From positions 1 to 21,052 of the forward strand of contig JAHFZE010000201.1 of assembly GCA_020854785.1 (NCBI GenBank): a stretch of DNA of 21,052 bases, written 5' to 3'. The notes below the pieces were generated by a model, which had not been told where the DNA came from, did no database searches, and saw only the letters and a list, made by a program, of their open reading frames with translations. The DNA is from Methanomethylovorans sp. GTDB lineage: Archaea; Halobacteriota; Methanosarcinia; Methanosarcinales; Methanosarcinaceae. Each line of letters begins with the position of its first letter. The first letter of the stretch is position 1. Both the position numbers and the translations under genes were made by a program. Positions 14,445-21,052 of this stretch are shown piece by piece.

Positions 14445-15338
14445 ATGGACAGGACAATTTCGGTTGTCGGGCATGCAGCCATAGATCTGCTTTTTGATGT
14501 GGAGCACATTTCCTGCCATAATGAATCTTACCCGATCATTGATTACCATGAGTATTTCGGAGGTGGGGCTGCCAACATTGCAGTGGGTATTGCCACCCTT
14601 GGGGGTAAAGGTCAGCTGATATCTGCTGTAGGAGAGGACTTTGGAAGTTCCGGATATGAAAAGTACCTGACTTCTTTGGGTGTCGACCTGTCTTTATTAT
14701 ACAGATGCAAAGGTCAGAAGGTCACAAAGGCTTTCGTTTTTACTGACAGGGAACACAATCAGAGCACATATTTTCACTGGGGTGCTTCTGCGCTTCTGAA
14801 AGAACTGGAACCCCCAGTGGTTGATCTTGTGCATCTTGCGACATCAGAATGCTCCTTTAATGCAAGGATAGCAAAGAAGGCAAATTTTGTTTCCTTCGAT
14901 CCCGGTCAGGACCTGATCACATATAACCGCAAGGACCTGGAGACCATATTGGAACACACGGATATTCTTTTCACTAACCGTCATGAGATAAAACGGGTGT
15001 GTGAGATGACCGACCGTTCCTTCGAGGAACTCAAAGCAAGGATAAAGACCATAGTGGTGACCTACGATTCCCGGGGCAGCAGGATACATACGGAAGATGC
15101 ACAGTATTGCATCCCTGTGGTGCCTGTGAAGGCTATTGATCCCACCGGTGCAGGCGATGCATACAGGGCCGGGTTCCTGTTAGCCTTCACGCGGGGCTAT
15201 GACATGGAAACCTGTGGCAGGGTAGGCGCAACTGTAGCTTCCTTTGCAGTTGAGGTCATCGGCTGCCAGGTGAAGTTACCTACCTGGGAAATGATGCAGG
15301 AGAGGTTCGAAGCTAATTTTGGAAAACTATCCAAATAA
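14445..15338 (+). CDS. PfkB-family carbohydrate or nucleoside kinase
   Basis: Both PfkB signatures are present: the first in YFGGGAANIAVGIATLGG (38-54) and the second in DPTGAGDAYRAGF (232-244), where D238 is the catalytic base and GAG forms the anion hole. The lid strands fit YPIIDYHEYFGGG. Members phosphorylate ribose, fructose phosphates, adenosine or other nucleosides with ATP; methanogen relatives include broad nucleoside kinases, and the substrate cannot be fixed here. At 297 residues it is standard. AGAGGAGAT lies before the ATG and the gene is the last of the HerA operon, followed by a hairpin terminator. Confidence 0.9.
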   Translation: MDRTISVVGHAAIDLLFDVEHISCHNESYPIIDYHEYFGGGAANIAVGIATLGGKGQLISAVGEDFGSSGYEKYLTSLGVDLSLLYRCKGQKVTKAFVFTDREHNQSTYFHWGASALLKELEPPVVDLVHLATSECSFNARIAKKANFVSFDPGQDLITYNRKDLETILEHTDILFTNRHEIKRVCEMTDRSFEELKARIKTIVVTYDSRGSRIHTEDAQYCIPVVPVKAIDPTGAGDAYRAGFLLAFTRGYDMETCGRVGATVASFAVEVIGCQVKLPTWEMMQERFEANFGKLSK

Positions 15339-15361
15339 CAGTCACTGCTCAAGACCTATGC

Positions 15362-15396
15362 AGGCTGCTCAGCACGTCGATAAGCAGCAGCCTTTT
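15362..15396 (+). terminator. Terminator of the HerA-DUF357-DUF555-PfkB operon
   Basis: AGGCTGCT (15362-15369) pairs perfectly with AGCAGCCT (15386-15393), with a 16 nt loop and a T-run at 15393-15396. It starts 23 bp after the kinase stop codon. Confidence 0.65.
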
Positions 15397-15427
15397 GTAT
15401 TGTTAGTATAGCATCTTCGTTAATTAT

Positions 15428-15673
15428 TCATACTTCCATGGTCCCCTCTATCTTGGAACCATCATAATTGCAGCGAGTGTTTATTATTCCCTTGAGCATA
15501 GGCTTATAGTCGGCATCATCATCTTTCAGGATCACAGCAGAACCATGTTCAGGCTCATTTTTTTGTGTTCTTGTTTTCAATGATCTCATTCTATCACTTT
15601 GTAATGCATTCATGGTGTCTTTATGGGAACGAATGCTCGTGGAAGTTGATATACATTGCACAAGTATTTTCAA
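15428..15673 (-). CDS. Possible small hydrophilic protein (doubtful)
   Basis: This frame could encode up to 81 residues from a TTG at 15673, or 60-odd from the ATG at 15613. A shorter version from an ATG with GTGAT just upstream, beginning MRSLKTRTQKNEPEHG, is also possible. The residues from there on (AVILKDDDADYKPMLKGI) look like a charged soluble protein, but I recognise no family. It overlaps the preceding small frame, in another phase, at 15621-15673. It may be a gene remnant or chance. Confidence 0.25.
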   Translation of the reverse strand: MKILVQCISTSTSIRSHKDTMNALQSDRMRSLKTRTQKNEPEHGSAVILKDDDADYKPMLKGIINTRCNYDGSKIEGTMEV

Positions 15674-15818
15674 TAGATAGCCGAGTATCTCTATATACTA
15701 TAGAAAAAAGGTATAAGGATTGGCTCTTCAGCTGTGTACGTAAAAGATCACATTCCAGGTCTTTATTGAGATCATTGAGAACATACAGATCGATGTCTAA
15801 GTTAATTCTTTCAGGCAT
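15621..15818 (-). CDS. Possible small protein coupled to arsC (doubtful)
   Basis: The ATG lies inside the last codons of the arsenate reductase gene (8 bp overlap), a layout that permits translational coupling. The first 38 of 65 residues (MPERINLDIDLYVLNDLNKD then LECDLLRTQLKSQS) have a plausible protein composition; the rest (NTCAMYINFHEHSFP) looks less so. I know no family for it. A frameshift joining it to the next frame is possible. Confidence 0.28.
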   Translation of the reverse strand: MPERINLDIDLYVLNDLNKDLECDLLRTQLKSQSLYLFSIVYRDTRLSIENTCAMYINFHEHSFP

Positions 15819-16272
15819 CTGTCTCTGATGATGTGGTTATCTCTTTAACTAATTGTTCTATTCTGTTGCGAATGGCATCTCTTAGAGCTCTTGTTTGTTC
15901 CATCTTTTCGTTGTCAGTGCCTGAGAACGATCCTGGGTCCGGGAAGGACCATTTTAACTGAACGAAAGGTTTTGGGAATATCGGACACTCTTTTTCATGG
16001 GTCCTGTCACAGACAGTGATCACATAATTGTAAAATTTCCCTTCCCTGAAAAGGTTCCAGACAGCTTGTGACTTCTTTGTGCTAAGGTCAAAACCATCCT
16101 CTGCCATAGCAGCTATGACCAGTGGGTTCAAGTCCGTGGGTTCAAGTCCGGCGCTTTCTACTTCAAATCGTTCACCGCCGATCCTTCTTAAATATTCTTC
16201 CGACATCTGGCTTCTGGCACTGTTGTGTACGCATACAAAAAGCACTTTGATCTTCTTATCACTGTGAACCAT
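15811..16272 (-). CDS. arsC: Arsenate reductase / low-molecular-weight protein tyrosine phosphatase
   Basis: The phosphate loop CVHNSARS holds the nucleophile C14 and R20. Two more cysteines, C88 and C96 in VCDRTHEKECPIF, match the thioredoxin-linked ArsC relay, in which three cysteines act in sequence to reduce arsenate to arsenite. WSFPDP supplies the general acid D112. At 153 residues the protein is slightly longer than typical because of a basic N-terminus (MVHSDKKIK) and a polar C-terminus. No arsR, arsenite exporter or thioredoxin gene lies in the window. A palindrome TATAGAGACTATA lies about 40 bp upstream of the start. The cysteine set makes the reductase reading stronger than simple phosphatase. 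Confidence 0.88.
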   Translation of the reverse strand: MVHSDKKIKVLFVCVHNSARSQMSEEYLRRIGGERFEVESAGLEPTDLNPLVIAAMAEDGFDLSTKKSQAVWNLFREGKFYNYVITVCDRTHEKECPIFPKPFVQLKWSFPDPGSFSGTDNEKMEQTRALRDAIRNRIEQLVKEITTSSETDA

Positions 16273-16518
16273 ATTGTTCTGAACGCACTATGACAAATAA
16301 ACCTAATCAGTATAGAGACTATAGCCCTACTTATCCTCTATGTATCTATATATCAGGTATCAGGCCAGTGTCAGAAAACGTCCTTAATGCTAAGCATTTC
16401 AGAAAAACAGGTTCTTTGAAGCCCAGTTCTCCTTATTCTACATTCCTCTATATAGAGTCTTTTGGTCTACTTATTTCATTTGTGCAAAGGCTTTAACTCG
16501 ATATACCTAGGTTAAGCC
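16273..16518. other. Non-coding stretch upstream of arsC
   Basis: This AT-rich stretch should hold the minus-strand promoter of arsC. It includes the odd palindrome TATAG-AGA-CTATA (16311-16323), a possible operator. A 68-codon plus-strand frame (16290-16496) has no ribosome-binding site and unconvincing composition, and I do not call it. Nothing else stands out. Confidence 0.45.
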
Positions 16519-16683
16519 ATGGAGAAGATCATCACTCTGCTACTGGCATGTGTATTGTTTTCGTTTATATTTCATTTCACATGCCTGTTCAAAACTGCTG
16601 CCTTTTTTATTCCGCTATGCCTCTTTGTATGTTGCTCAGTTACATACACTACCCTGAAACCTCAAAAAACTAAAGGTGAATAG
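16519..16683 (+). CDS. Possible 54-residue cysteine-rich membrane peptide
   Basis: The frame begins MEKIITLLLACVLFSFIFHF, continues through a second hydrophobic stretch AAFFIPLCLFVCCSV and ends with a charged tail KPQKTKGE. Two membrane helices in a hairpin with a basic cytoplasmic end are plausible. It contains five cysteines (C11, C22, C34, C38, C39). The ribosome-binding site is weak (AGGT about 8 bp upstream). It lies between arsC and the surface-protein gene, whose own TATA follows at 16741-16751. I know no homologue; it may be a small membrane protein or chance. Confidence 0.35.
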   Translation: MEKIITLLLACVLFSFIFHFTCLFKTAAFFIPLCLFVCCSVTYTTLKPQKTKGE

Positions 16684-16779
16684 AGATGCCATGTGGAATA
16701 AATATCAAGGTAAGGGGCAGATGTCCATGATAGATCTTACGATTTTATACGTAACCTTAAAAAATTGGTGGTGGGTGCA

Positions 16780-19700
16780 ATGATCAATAGGAATGGTAGT
16801 TCACTGAACACATATATGAAATTCGTAGGAATAGTATTGTTGATCCATATCATATTATTTTCCAGTCCTGTCTGGGCCGCAAATGAAGTAACTGTTTCCA
16901 GAACGATATCCCAAGATACTGTATTCCCAGGCGGCACGTTCACTGTTATCGTCAGTTTAACGACAAATCAGGAACTTTCTGCTCTTTATATAAAAGAAAC
17001 AATACCCAGCGGTTGGTCAGTTATTGAGCGGACCCCTGAAAAATTCGTATATTCCAGCAATAGTTGGACCTGGGCAGATACTACATCAAATATCAGTTCA
17101 GGCACTTCAGCTTCGATAATTTATGATGTTATAGTTCCGCCGGGCACTGTGATCGGGACCTATCCTATAACCGGAAACGTGTCCGGTATTTCCTTAAACG
17201 GAGGAAACACTTTCCAGATCAGCGTTTTGGGTGATAATGAGATAGCAATTCAAAGAGATGACTCAGCTCCGGTGCTAGACCTGATAGGGGATAAAGCCGT
17301 TGATGAGAATACAGTGCTGAGCTTTAATGTCTTTGCAAGTGATGAAGACGGTGATATCATCACTTACTCTGCTATAGGCATACCTCCCGGAGCCAGTTTC
17401 AACAGGAATTCCGGTACATTCCTCTGGACTCCGGGATATTCCGCAGCAGGCACCTATTATGTCAAATTCATTGCACATGCAGGCGGGCTTACGGACTCCG
17501 AAACAATAGCAATTACGGTAAACAATATTAACAGGCCGCCTATACTTACTTCTATAGGAAGTAAAGCCGTTAATGAAAATGAACTTCTCAGCTTTACGGT
17601 CTCAGCCAGAGATACAGATGGTGATGAAATTGCATACTCTGCTGTAGGCCTGCCCCCGGGGGCCAGCTTTAATACCAATTCCGGTGTTTTCAGCTGGACT
17701 CCGTCTTTCACTGCATCCGGGGATTATAGTGTGGTGTTCATGGCAAGTGATAACATTGCCACTGTATCTGAAAGAATAACTGTGACCGTAGGAAATGTTG
17801 AACGCCCACCTGTGCTTGATCCTATCGGAAGCAGGGTCATTGATGAGAACTCATTGCTAAGTTTCAGCATTTCGGCGTTAGATCCGGATGGTGATCCTGT
17901 GGTATACTATGCTACAGGTCTTCCCGCTGGAGCAAGCTTTACAGGTACCGGCACTTTCAGCTGGATCCCAGCTATTGGTGTAGCGGGAACCTATGATATC
18001 ACATTCACAGCAGAATCAAAAGGTCTTACTGATTCAGAGATCGTTACTATCACAGTTGTGGGTTTAACAGTAGATAAAAGTTCATTGACTGATGCCATCA
18101 ACAGGGCAAATGAGAAAGCAGCAAATGCAGTAGCCGGGACAGAGAACGGCCAGTATCCGCAATCCTCTATCGATGCATTCAGATCGGCCATTGCAATTGC
18201 AGAGGCGATCTATTTTAATATGGGATTCTCTCAGACAGATGTTGACAAGGCAGTAGTGGATCTTGCGACAGCTGAAGCAGCATTCGATGCATCCCTGATC
18301 ATTATTATCGATCAGGTACCTCCTGCACCTGTAACCAACCTTAATGGAACCAGTACCGGTCCAGACTGGATACACTGGACATGGATAAACCCCATTGATC
18401 CGGACTTCAGCCACGTGATGATATATCTTAATGGCATGTATGTAACGGACACTTCGGATGAATTTTACAGCATAAATGGTTTGGCTGAAGGAACCACACA
18501 TACTATAAGCATCCTGACGGTTGACACTTCAGGGAACATTAACCCTACATGGGTCAATGATTCAGCGATGGCAACCACTTCAACTGATATAGCTCCGCCG
18601 GGCTTCGTGACAGATCTGACTGCAACTTATATTGGTCCAGACTGGATACAATGGTCATGGGTAAACCCAAATGATCCTGACCTTAGCTATGTGATCATCT
18701 ATCTGGACGGTGAGTTCTTTACATGTACAGCAGATAATTCCAGCAGTCACTACAACATTACCGGGCTTTCTGAAGGTGTGACTTACACCATTGGCATACA
18801 GACCGTGGATACTTCAGGCAACATAAATCCAGTATCAGTAAATGATTCAGCAGTGACATCGAAACTCCCGCATATTTACAATGTTTCAGGCAGCGATGTT
18901 CAGATAACTTCGATAACTCTGGCGTGGGAGGCCTCTAATGATACTTCCCAAGTACATATAAGCAGAGATGGCGTATCTCGGGGAAACATCAGCGGAGCAG
19001 TATCGTATACTGATGGCAACCTGACCTCTGATACGACCTATAATTATGTGCTGGTTCCCTACAATACCGATGGACTGGGCGGTATACCTGCAAGCATCAG
19101 CCTGACAACATCTTCATCAGGCATTGGTGCCAGCAGTGGAAGCAGTGGGTCAAAAAAGAGTAGTAGCAGTGCTGGTGGAGCCAGTGGGAGCATTGAGGAC
19201 TATGAAAACCTTGCACTAAAGGACGTTGATACCACATTCCTGAGAAGGAATGCCAACGTTACCTATGAATTCACAAGGCCGGGCAATGATATTCAGGCTA
19301 TAAACTTATATTCTCTTAAGAACTCCGGAAAAATTACATCCACCATAGAGGTGCTGAACAACAGGTCAAAGGTTGTGAACAGCGATCCGGAAGGTCTGGT
19401 GTATAGATTCGTCAATATCTTTGTGGGTAATGTAGGTTTTTCCACAGGAGATAATATCAAAGATATAAAGATCAAGTTCAGGGTGAATAGTTCCTGGATG
19501 CAGGATATGGGTGTGGACCCTGCTGATGTCAGATTACAAAGATATAATGGGGCTTCATGGGAAGTGCTGCCTACTAATGAGATTAACAAAACTCAGAGCT
19601 ATGTTATATTTGAATCCCATACGCCAGGTTTCTCTCCCTTTGCTATCACCTCCCAGAAAAAGCTCCATTCCCCCGCTGGGAATGCGGAACAAACTACACA

Positions 19701-19938
19701 GGCGATCTGGTCAGAAGATGCTCACAGTCAGTTGTCTAAGACCGGGATCGAAGATACTGTGGAACCACCCCAGACAGAACCGAAAAATAGCCCGGGCAAA
19801 CTGGTGTGGATCTTGTTCAGCATACCGGTAATATCAGTAGCAGGTGTTCTTATGTGGAAGAAAAGGGACTCATTGATCGACATTGCCGATGATGTATCTT
19901 ATAACCTGATGAACCTGTTAGACCGGGATAAAGAGTGA
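16780..19938 (+). CDS. Large multidomain surface protein with PGF-pre-PGF domain
   Basis: The 1052-residue product begins with a signal peptide (hydrophobic core GIVLLIHIILF, cleavage after VWA or VWAA, residue 33-34). Next come a DUF11-like beta domain (about 38-160), three putative Ig (He_PIG) repeats of about 90 residues (167-427) each with LPPGASF or similar, a FIVAR-like helical module (428-507), three fibronectin-III-like domains (511-777), a Ser/Gly linker (778-804), a PGF-pre-PGF domain (814-957), and a transmembrane helix (about 1007-1026) with a basic stop-transfer and acidic tail. It should sit on the cell surface, probably for adhesion or envelope contact. The start ATG 16780 is preferred to a TTG at 16765 because GGTGGTGGG precedes it at good spacing. 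No PGF sorting tripeptide precedes the final helix. Confidence 0.88.
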   Translation: MINRNGSSLNTYMKFVGIVLLIHIILFSSPVWAANEVTVSRTISQDTVFPGGTFTVIVSLTTNQELSALYIKETIPSGWSVIERTPEKFVYSSNSWTWADTTSNISSGTSASIIYDVIVPPGTVIGTYPITGNVSGISLNGGNTFQISVLGDNEIAIQRDDSAPVLDLIGDKAVDENTVLSFNVFASDEDGDIITYSAIGIPPGASFNRNSGTFLWTPGYSAAGTYYVKFIAHAGGLTDSETIAITVNNINRPPILTSIGSKAVNENELLSFTVSARDTDGDEIAYSAVGLPPGASFNTNSGVFSWTPSFTASGDYSVVFMASDNIATVSERITVTVGNVERPPVLDPIGSRVIDENSLLSFSISALDPDGDPVVYYATGLPAGASFTGTGTFSWIPAIGVAGTYDITFTAESKGLTDSEIVTITVVGLTVDKSSLTDAINRANEKAANAVAGTENGQYPQSSIDAFRSAIAIAEAIYFNMGFSQTDVDKAVVDLATAEAAFDASLIIIIDQVPPAPVTNLNGTSTGPDWIHWTWINPIDPDFSHVMIYLNGMYVTDTSDEFYSINGLAEGTTHTISILTVDTSGNINPTWVNDSAMATTSTDIAPPGFVTDLTATYIGPDWIQWSWVNPNDPDLSYVIIYLDGEFFTCTADNSSSHYNITGLSEGVTYTIGIQTVDTSGNINPVSVNDSAVTSKLPHIYNVSGSDVQITSITLAWEASNDTSQVHISRDGVSRGNISGAVSYTDGNLTSDTTYNYVLVPYNTDGLGGIPASISLTTSSSGIGASSGSSGSKKSSSSAGGASGSIEDYENLALKDVDTTFLRRNANVTYEFTRPGNDIQAINLYSLKNSGKITSTIEVLNNRSKVVNSDPEGLVYRFVNIFVGNVGFSTGDNIKDIKIKFRVNSSWMQDMGVDPADVRLQRYNGASWEVLPTNEINKTQSYVIFESHTPGFSPFAITSQKKLHSPAGNAEQTTQAIWSEDAHSQLSKTGIEDTVEPPQTEPKNSPGKLVWILFSIPVISVAGVLMWKKRDSLIDIADDVSYNLMNLLDRDKE
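17278..18060 (+). repeat. Three tandem He_PIG repeats, period about 270 bp
   Basis: Coding repeats start near 17278, 17548 and 17818. Each begins IG-x-KAV-x-EN or similar, then LSF, D-x-DGD and the loop PPGASF with the following W-x-P. Protein similarity is high but the DNA has diverged, pointing to old duplications. Confidence 0.75.
18310..18870 (+). repeat. Tandem fibronectin-III-like repeats, offset 276 bp
   Basis: The 15-mer GGTCCAGACTGGATA occurs at 18358 and again at 18634, exactly 276 bp (92 codons) apart. Both repeats share GPDWI, W-x-NP-x-DPD, GL-x-EG and TVDTSGNINP in the protein. The DNA match is closer than between the He_PIG repeats, so this duplication looks younger. Confidence 0.75.
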
Positions 19939-19999
19939 TCACTCTTTTGCATTTCCCTGTACGAAAGTACAGGGGGATCATATATTTATGATCCTTTTT
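19930..19999 (+). terminator. Three adjoining hairpins ending in a T-run
   Basis: First, AAAGAGTGATCACTCTTT (19930-19947) is a perfect 18 bp palindrome spanning the stop codon of the surface-protein gene. Second, CCCTGTAC (19955-19962) and GTACAGGG (19967-19974) form a perfect 8 bp stem with a GAAA tetraloop. Third, directly abutting, GGATCATA (19975-19982) and TATGATCC (19987-19994) form a perfect 8 bp stem with a 4 nt loop, followed by five T's (19995-19999). The third is a clear terminator; the others may protect the mRNA end. Confidence 0.75.
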
Positions 20000-20088
20000 A
20001 CATACCAGCTATCCAGATGCAAGGTCAATTTAGTCTGGTGACGCCCTGCAAACAGTTTTTATGATACATCTGAATAAAAATGAGATCA

Positions 20089-21036
20089 TCAGATGATGAC
20101 CTCAGAAACAGGCCTTCTCAGAGAGCCGGGGAGAGGTTGTGCGTATCCGATACGCAGTAATAACTGTGGATGCAGGTCATCTACGGATAATAGTTCCTGT
20201 AACTGCTTTCTTAGTTCAGGTACTTCACATGGCTGATTGATATGTGCATTCTTTATACCGAGACTTGTGGCACACAATACCAGCCTTTCAAAACTGCGCC
20301 CTGTTCTGATCCAGGAATCCCTGTCATTGTTTTCCGATAGCAAGACCATCAATGCAGATGAGCTTCTGATGTACTTCTCATCTTTTTTTGATTGGATGTC
20401 GGCGTTCAAAAGATATCTCATAAAGAACTTGCCGATAAAGCGAGGTACTGAAGGGCTCCCAGAGGCCTTAGAGCTAAGACCATCACGAAACCTGTCTGCT
20501 TCAGTTTCGTTGAACCTTATCCAGGAGATTAGCTCCTGCATGAAATCCCTGTCATGCATCTGGATGTGGTTGCCTTCCCTTACAAGTGATATGATGGCCT
20601 CTGTCTTTTTGGGATCTGTCACAAAAAGCACTGCAACTCCTTGCTCCAAAGGCAAAGATGCAAGTCTTTCCATATCATCTTCCGGAATGGGCTTACCATC
20701 ATATTGCCTGCGTGTGCTCTGTCTTTTTGGGATGGCATCGAAAAGGCCTTCATTGTCAGGCGTTCCATCGGCAGGTCCGATCTTCACAGGGACCGTGCCA
20801 TCTTCTAAAGTTTTCCCCACGGATGCTGTATGGCCTGTATGCCGGGCAGCTATTACCAGATTATCCACTGCACATCCCAGGCTTATGTATAACTCCCTTT
20901 CAAAAGGATCAACCACCGGAAGTCTTCTTGAGAGGTCTGGACAGATACAGATCATTTGCTGCTGTATTCTGAACTTCCAAGGCTGTGTGTTATGTCCCGA
21001 AGGAGCCATTGTTGCATAATGTATAAGTTGTTTCAT
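20089..21036 (-). CDS. Acg-like nitroreductase-family FMN-binding protein (possibly 5' partial)
   Basis: YATMAPSGHNTQPWKFRI near the N-terminus is the FMN-binding signature of the nitroreductase superfamily in its Acg-like form, and RQSTRRQYDGKPIP marks the start of the second half-domain. The C-terminus LLRIGYAQPLPGSLRRPVSEV is the usual family ending. The arrangement of two nitroreductase halves in one chain (315 residues) fits the Acg group, whose catalytic role is unclear; some members sequester FMN. The frame stays open past the ATG at 21036 to the window edge, and no good ribosome-binding site is seen, so the true start may lie outside. It converges on the surface-protein gene, separated by the triple hairpin. 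Confidence 0.82.
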   Translation of the reverse strand: MKQLIHYATMAPSGHNTQPWKFRIQQQMICICPDLSRRLPVVDPFERELYISLGCAVDNLVIAARHTGHTASVGKTLEDGTVPVKIGPADGTPDNEGLFDAIPKRQSTRRQYDGKPIPEDDMERLASLPLEQGVAVLFVTDPKKTEAIISLVREGNHIQMHDRDFMQELISWIRFNETEADRFRDGLSSKASGSPSVPRFIGKFFMRYLLNADIQSKKDEKYIRSSSALMVLLSENNDRDSWIRTGRSFERLVLCATSLGIKNAHINQPCEVPELRKQLQELLSVDDLHPQLLLRIGYAQPLPGSLRRPVSEVII

Positions 21037-21052
21037 ATCCGTTATCTTCCCA

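Noticed and set aside
16122..16149. Tandem 14 bp repeat GTGGGTTCAAGTCC that resembles a tRNA T-arm
   Set aside because: It lies inside arsC and encodes GLEPTDLNP on the minus strand, matching the usual family sequence (GLEPxxLNPLV). No acceptor, D or anticodon arm is present, and a 14 bp duplication would have broken the frame.
16290..16496. 68-codon frame upstream of the surface-protein gene
   Set aside because: There is no ribosome-binding site, no recognisable domain, and it overlaps the expected arsC promoter.
17278..18870. Repeats that might be a CRISPR array
   Set aside because: The periods are 270 and 276 bp, within one open frame, and encode Ig-like and Fn3-like domains.
20237..21019. 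260-codon open frame on the plus strand
   Set aside because: It is antisense to the Acg-like nitroreductase, which has clear family motifs; the plus-strand product has none.

Overview
The window is archaeal and almost certainly comes from a methanogen of the Methanosarcinales, most likely a methylotrophic Methanosarcinaceae member. The evidence is a thermosome subunit, diphthine synthase, a HerA-type ATPase, a TlyA-like methyltransferase overlapping a DUF2119 gene, UPF0212/DUF555 and DUF357 genes, an iron-sulfur flavoprotein with the Methanosarcina Isf cysteine spacing, and a PGF-pre-PGF surface protein. Promoters are archaeal (BRE plus TATA), and several genes appear to be leaderless. I see no tRNA, rRNA, intact insertion sequence, CRISPR array or phage gene.

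Left part (1-6254): the 3' part of a GNAT acetyltransferase; an orphan radical SAM enzyme; a small four-helix membrane protein; a class I methyltransferase; then a redox group. The redox group is a flavodoxin and an HxlR-type regulator on the minus strand, facing an Isf-type flavoprotein and an old-yellow-enzyme-family reductase on the plus strand. The 244 bp gap between these last two genes is unusual. It holds a hairpin whose tip matches SRP RNA domain IV, followed by a large imperfect inverted repeat.

Middle part (6260-11944): a minus-strand pair of BASS transporter and HAD phosphatase; a plus-strand tlyA-like/DUF2119 pair with overlapping stop and start codons, ending in a strong terminator shared with the converging thermosome gene; then diphthine synthase, divergent from the thermosome. 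DUF2119 shows the residues expected of an M14/AstE-like zinc hydrolase.

Right part (12062-21052): a four-gene plus-strand operon (HerA-like ATPase, DUF357, DUF555/UPF0212, PfkB sugar or nucleoside kinase) ending in a terminator; an ArsC-type arsenate reductase on the minus strand with two doubtful small ORFs behind it; a region of about 490 bp holding only a possible 54-residue membrane peptide; a 1052-residue multidomain surface protein followed by three adjoining perfect hairpins; and an Acg-like nitroreductase at the right edge.

No obvious defence, mobile or biosynthetic system is present. The items most worth a second look are the SRP-domain-IV-like hairpin with its neighbouring inverted repeat, the hydrolase reading of DUF2119, the HerA operon without NurA, the Cys-containing HxlR switch of the flavin gene group, and the triple hairpin after the surface-protein gene. 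All calls rest on reading motifs and gene context by eye; no database search was run.
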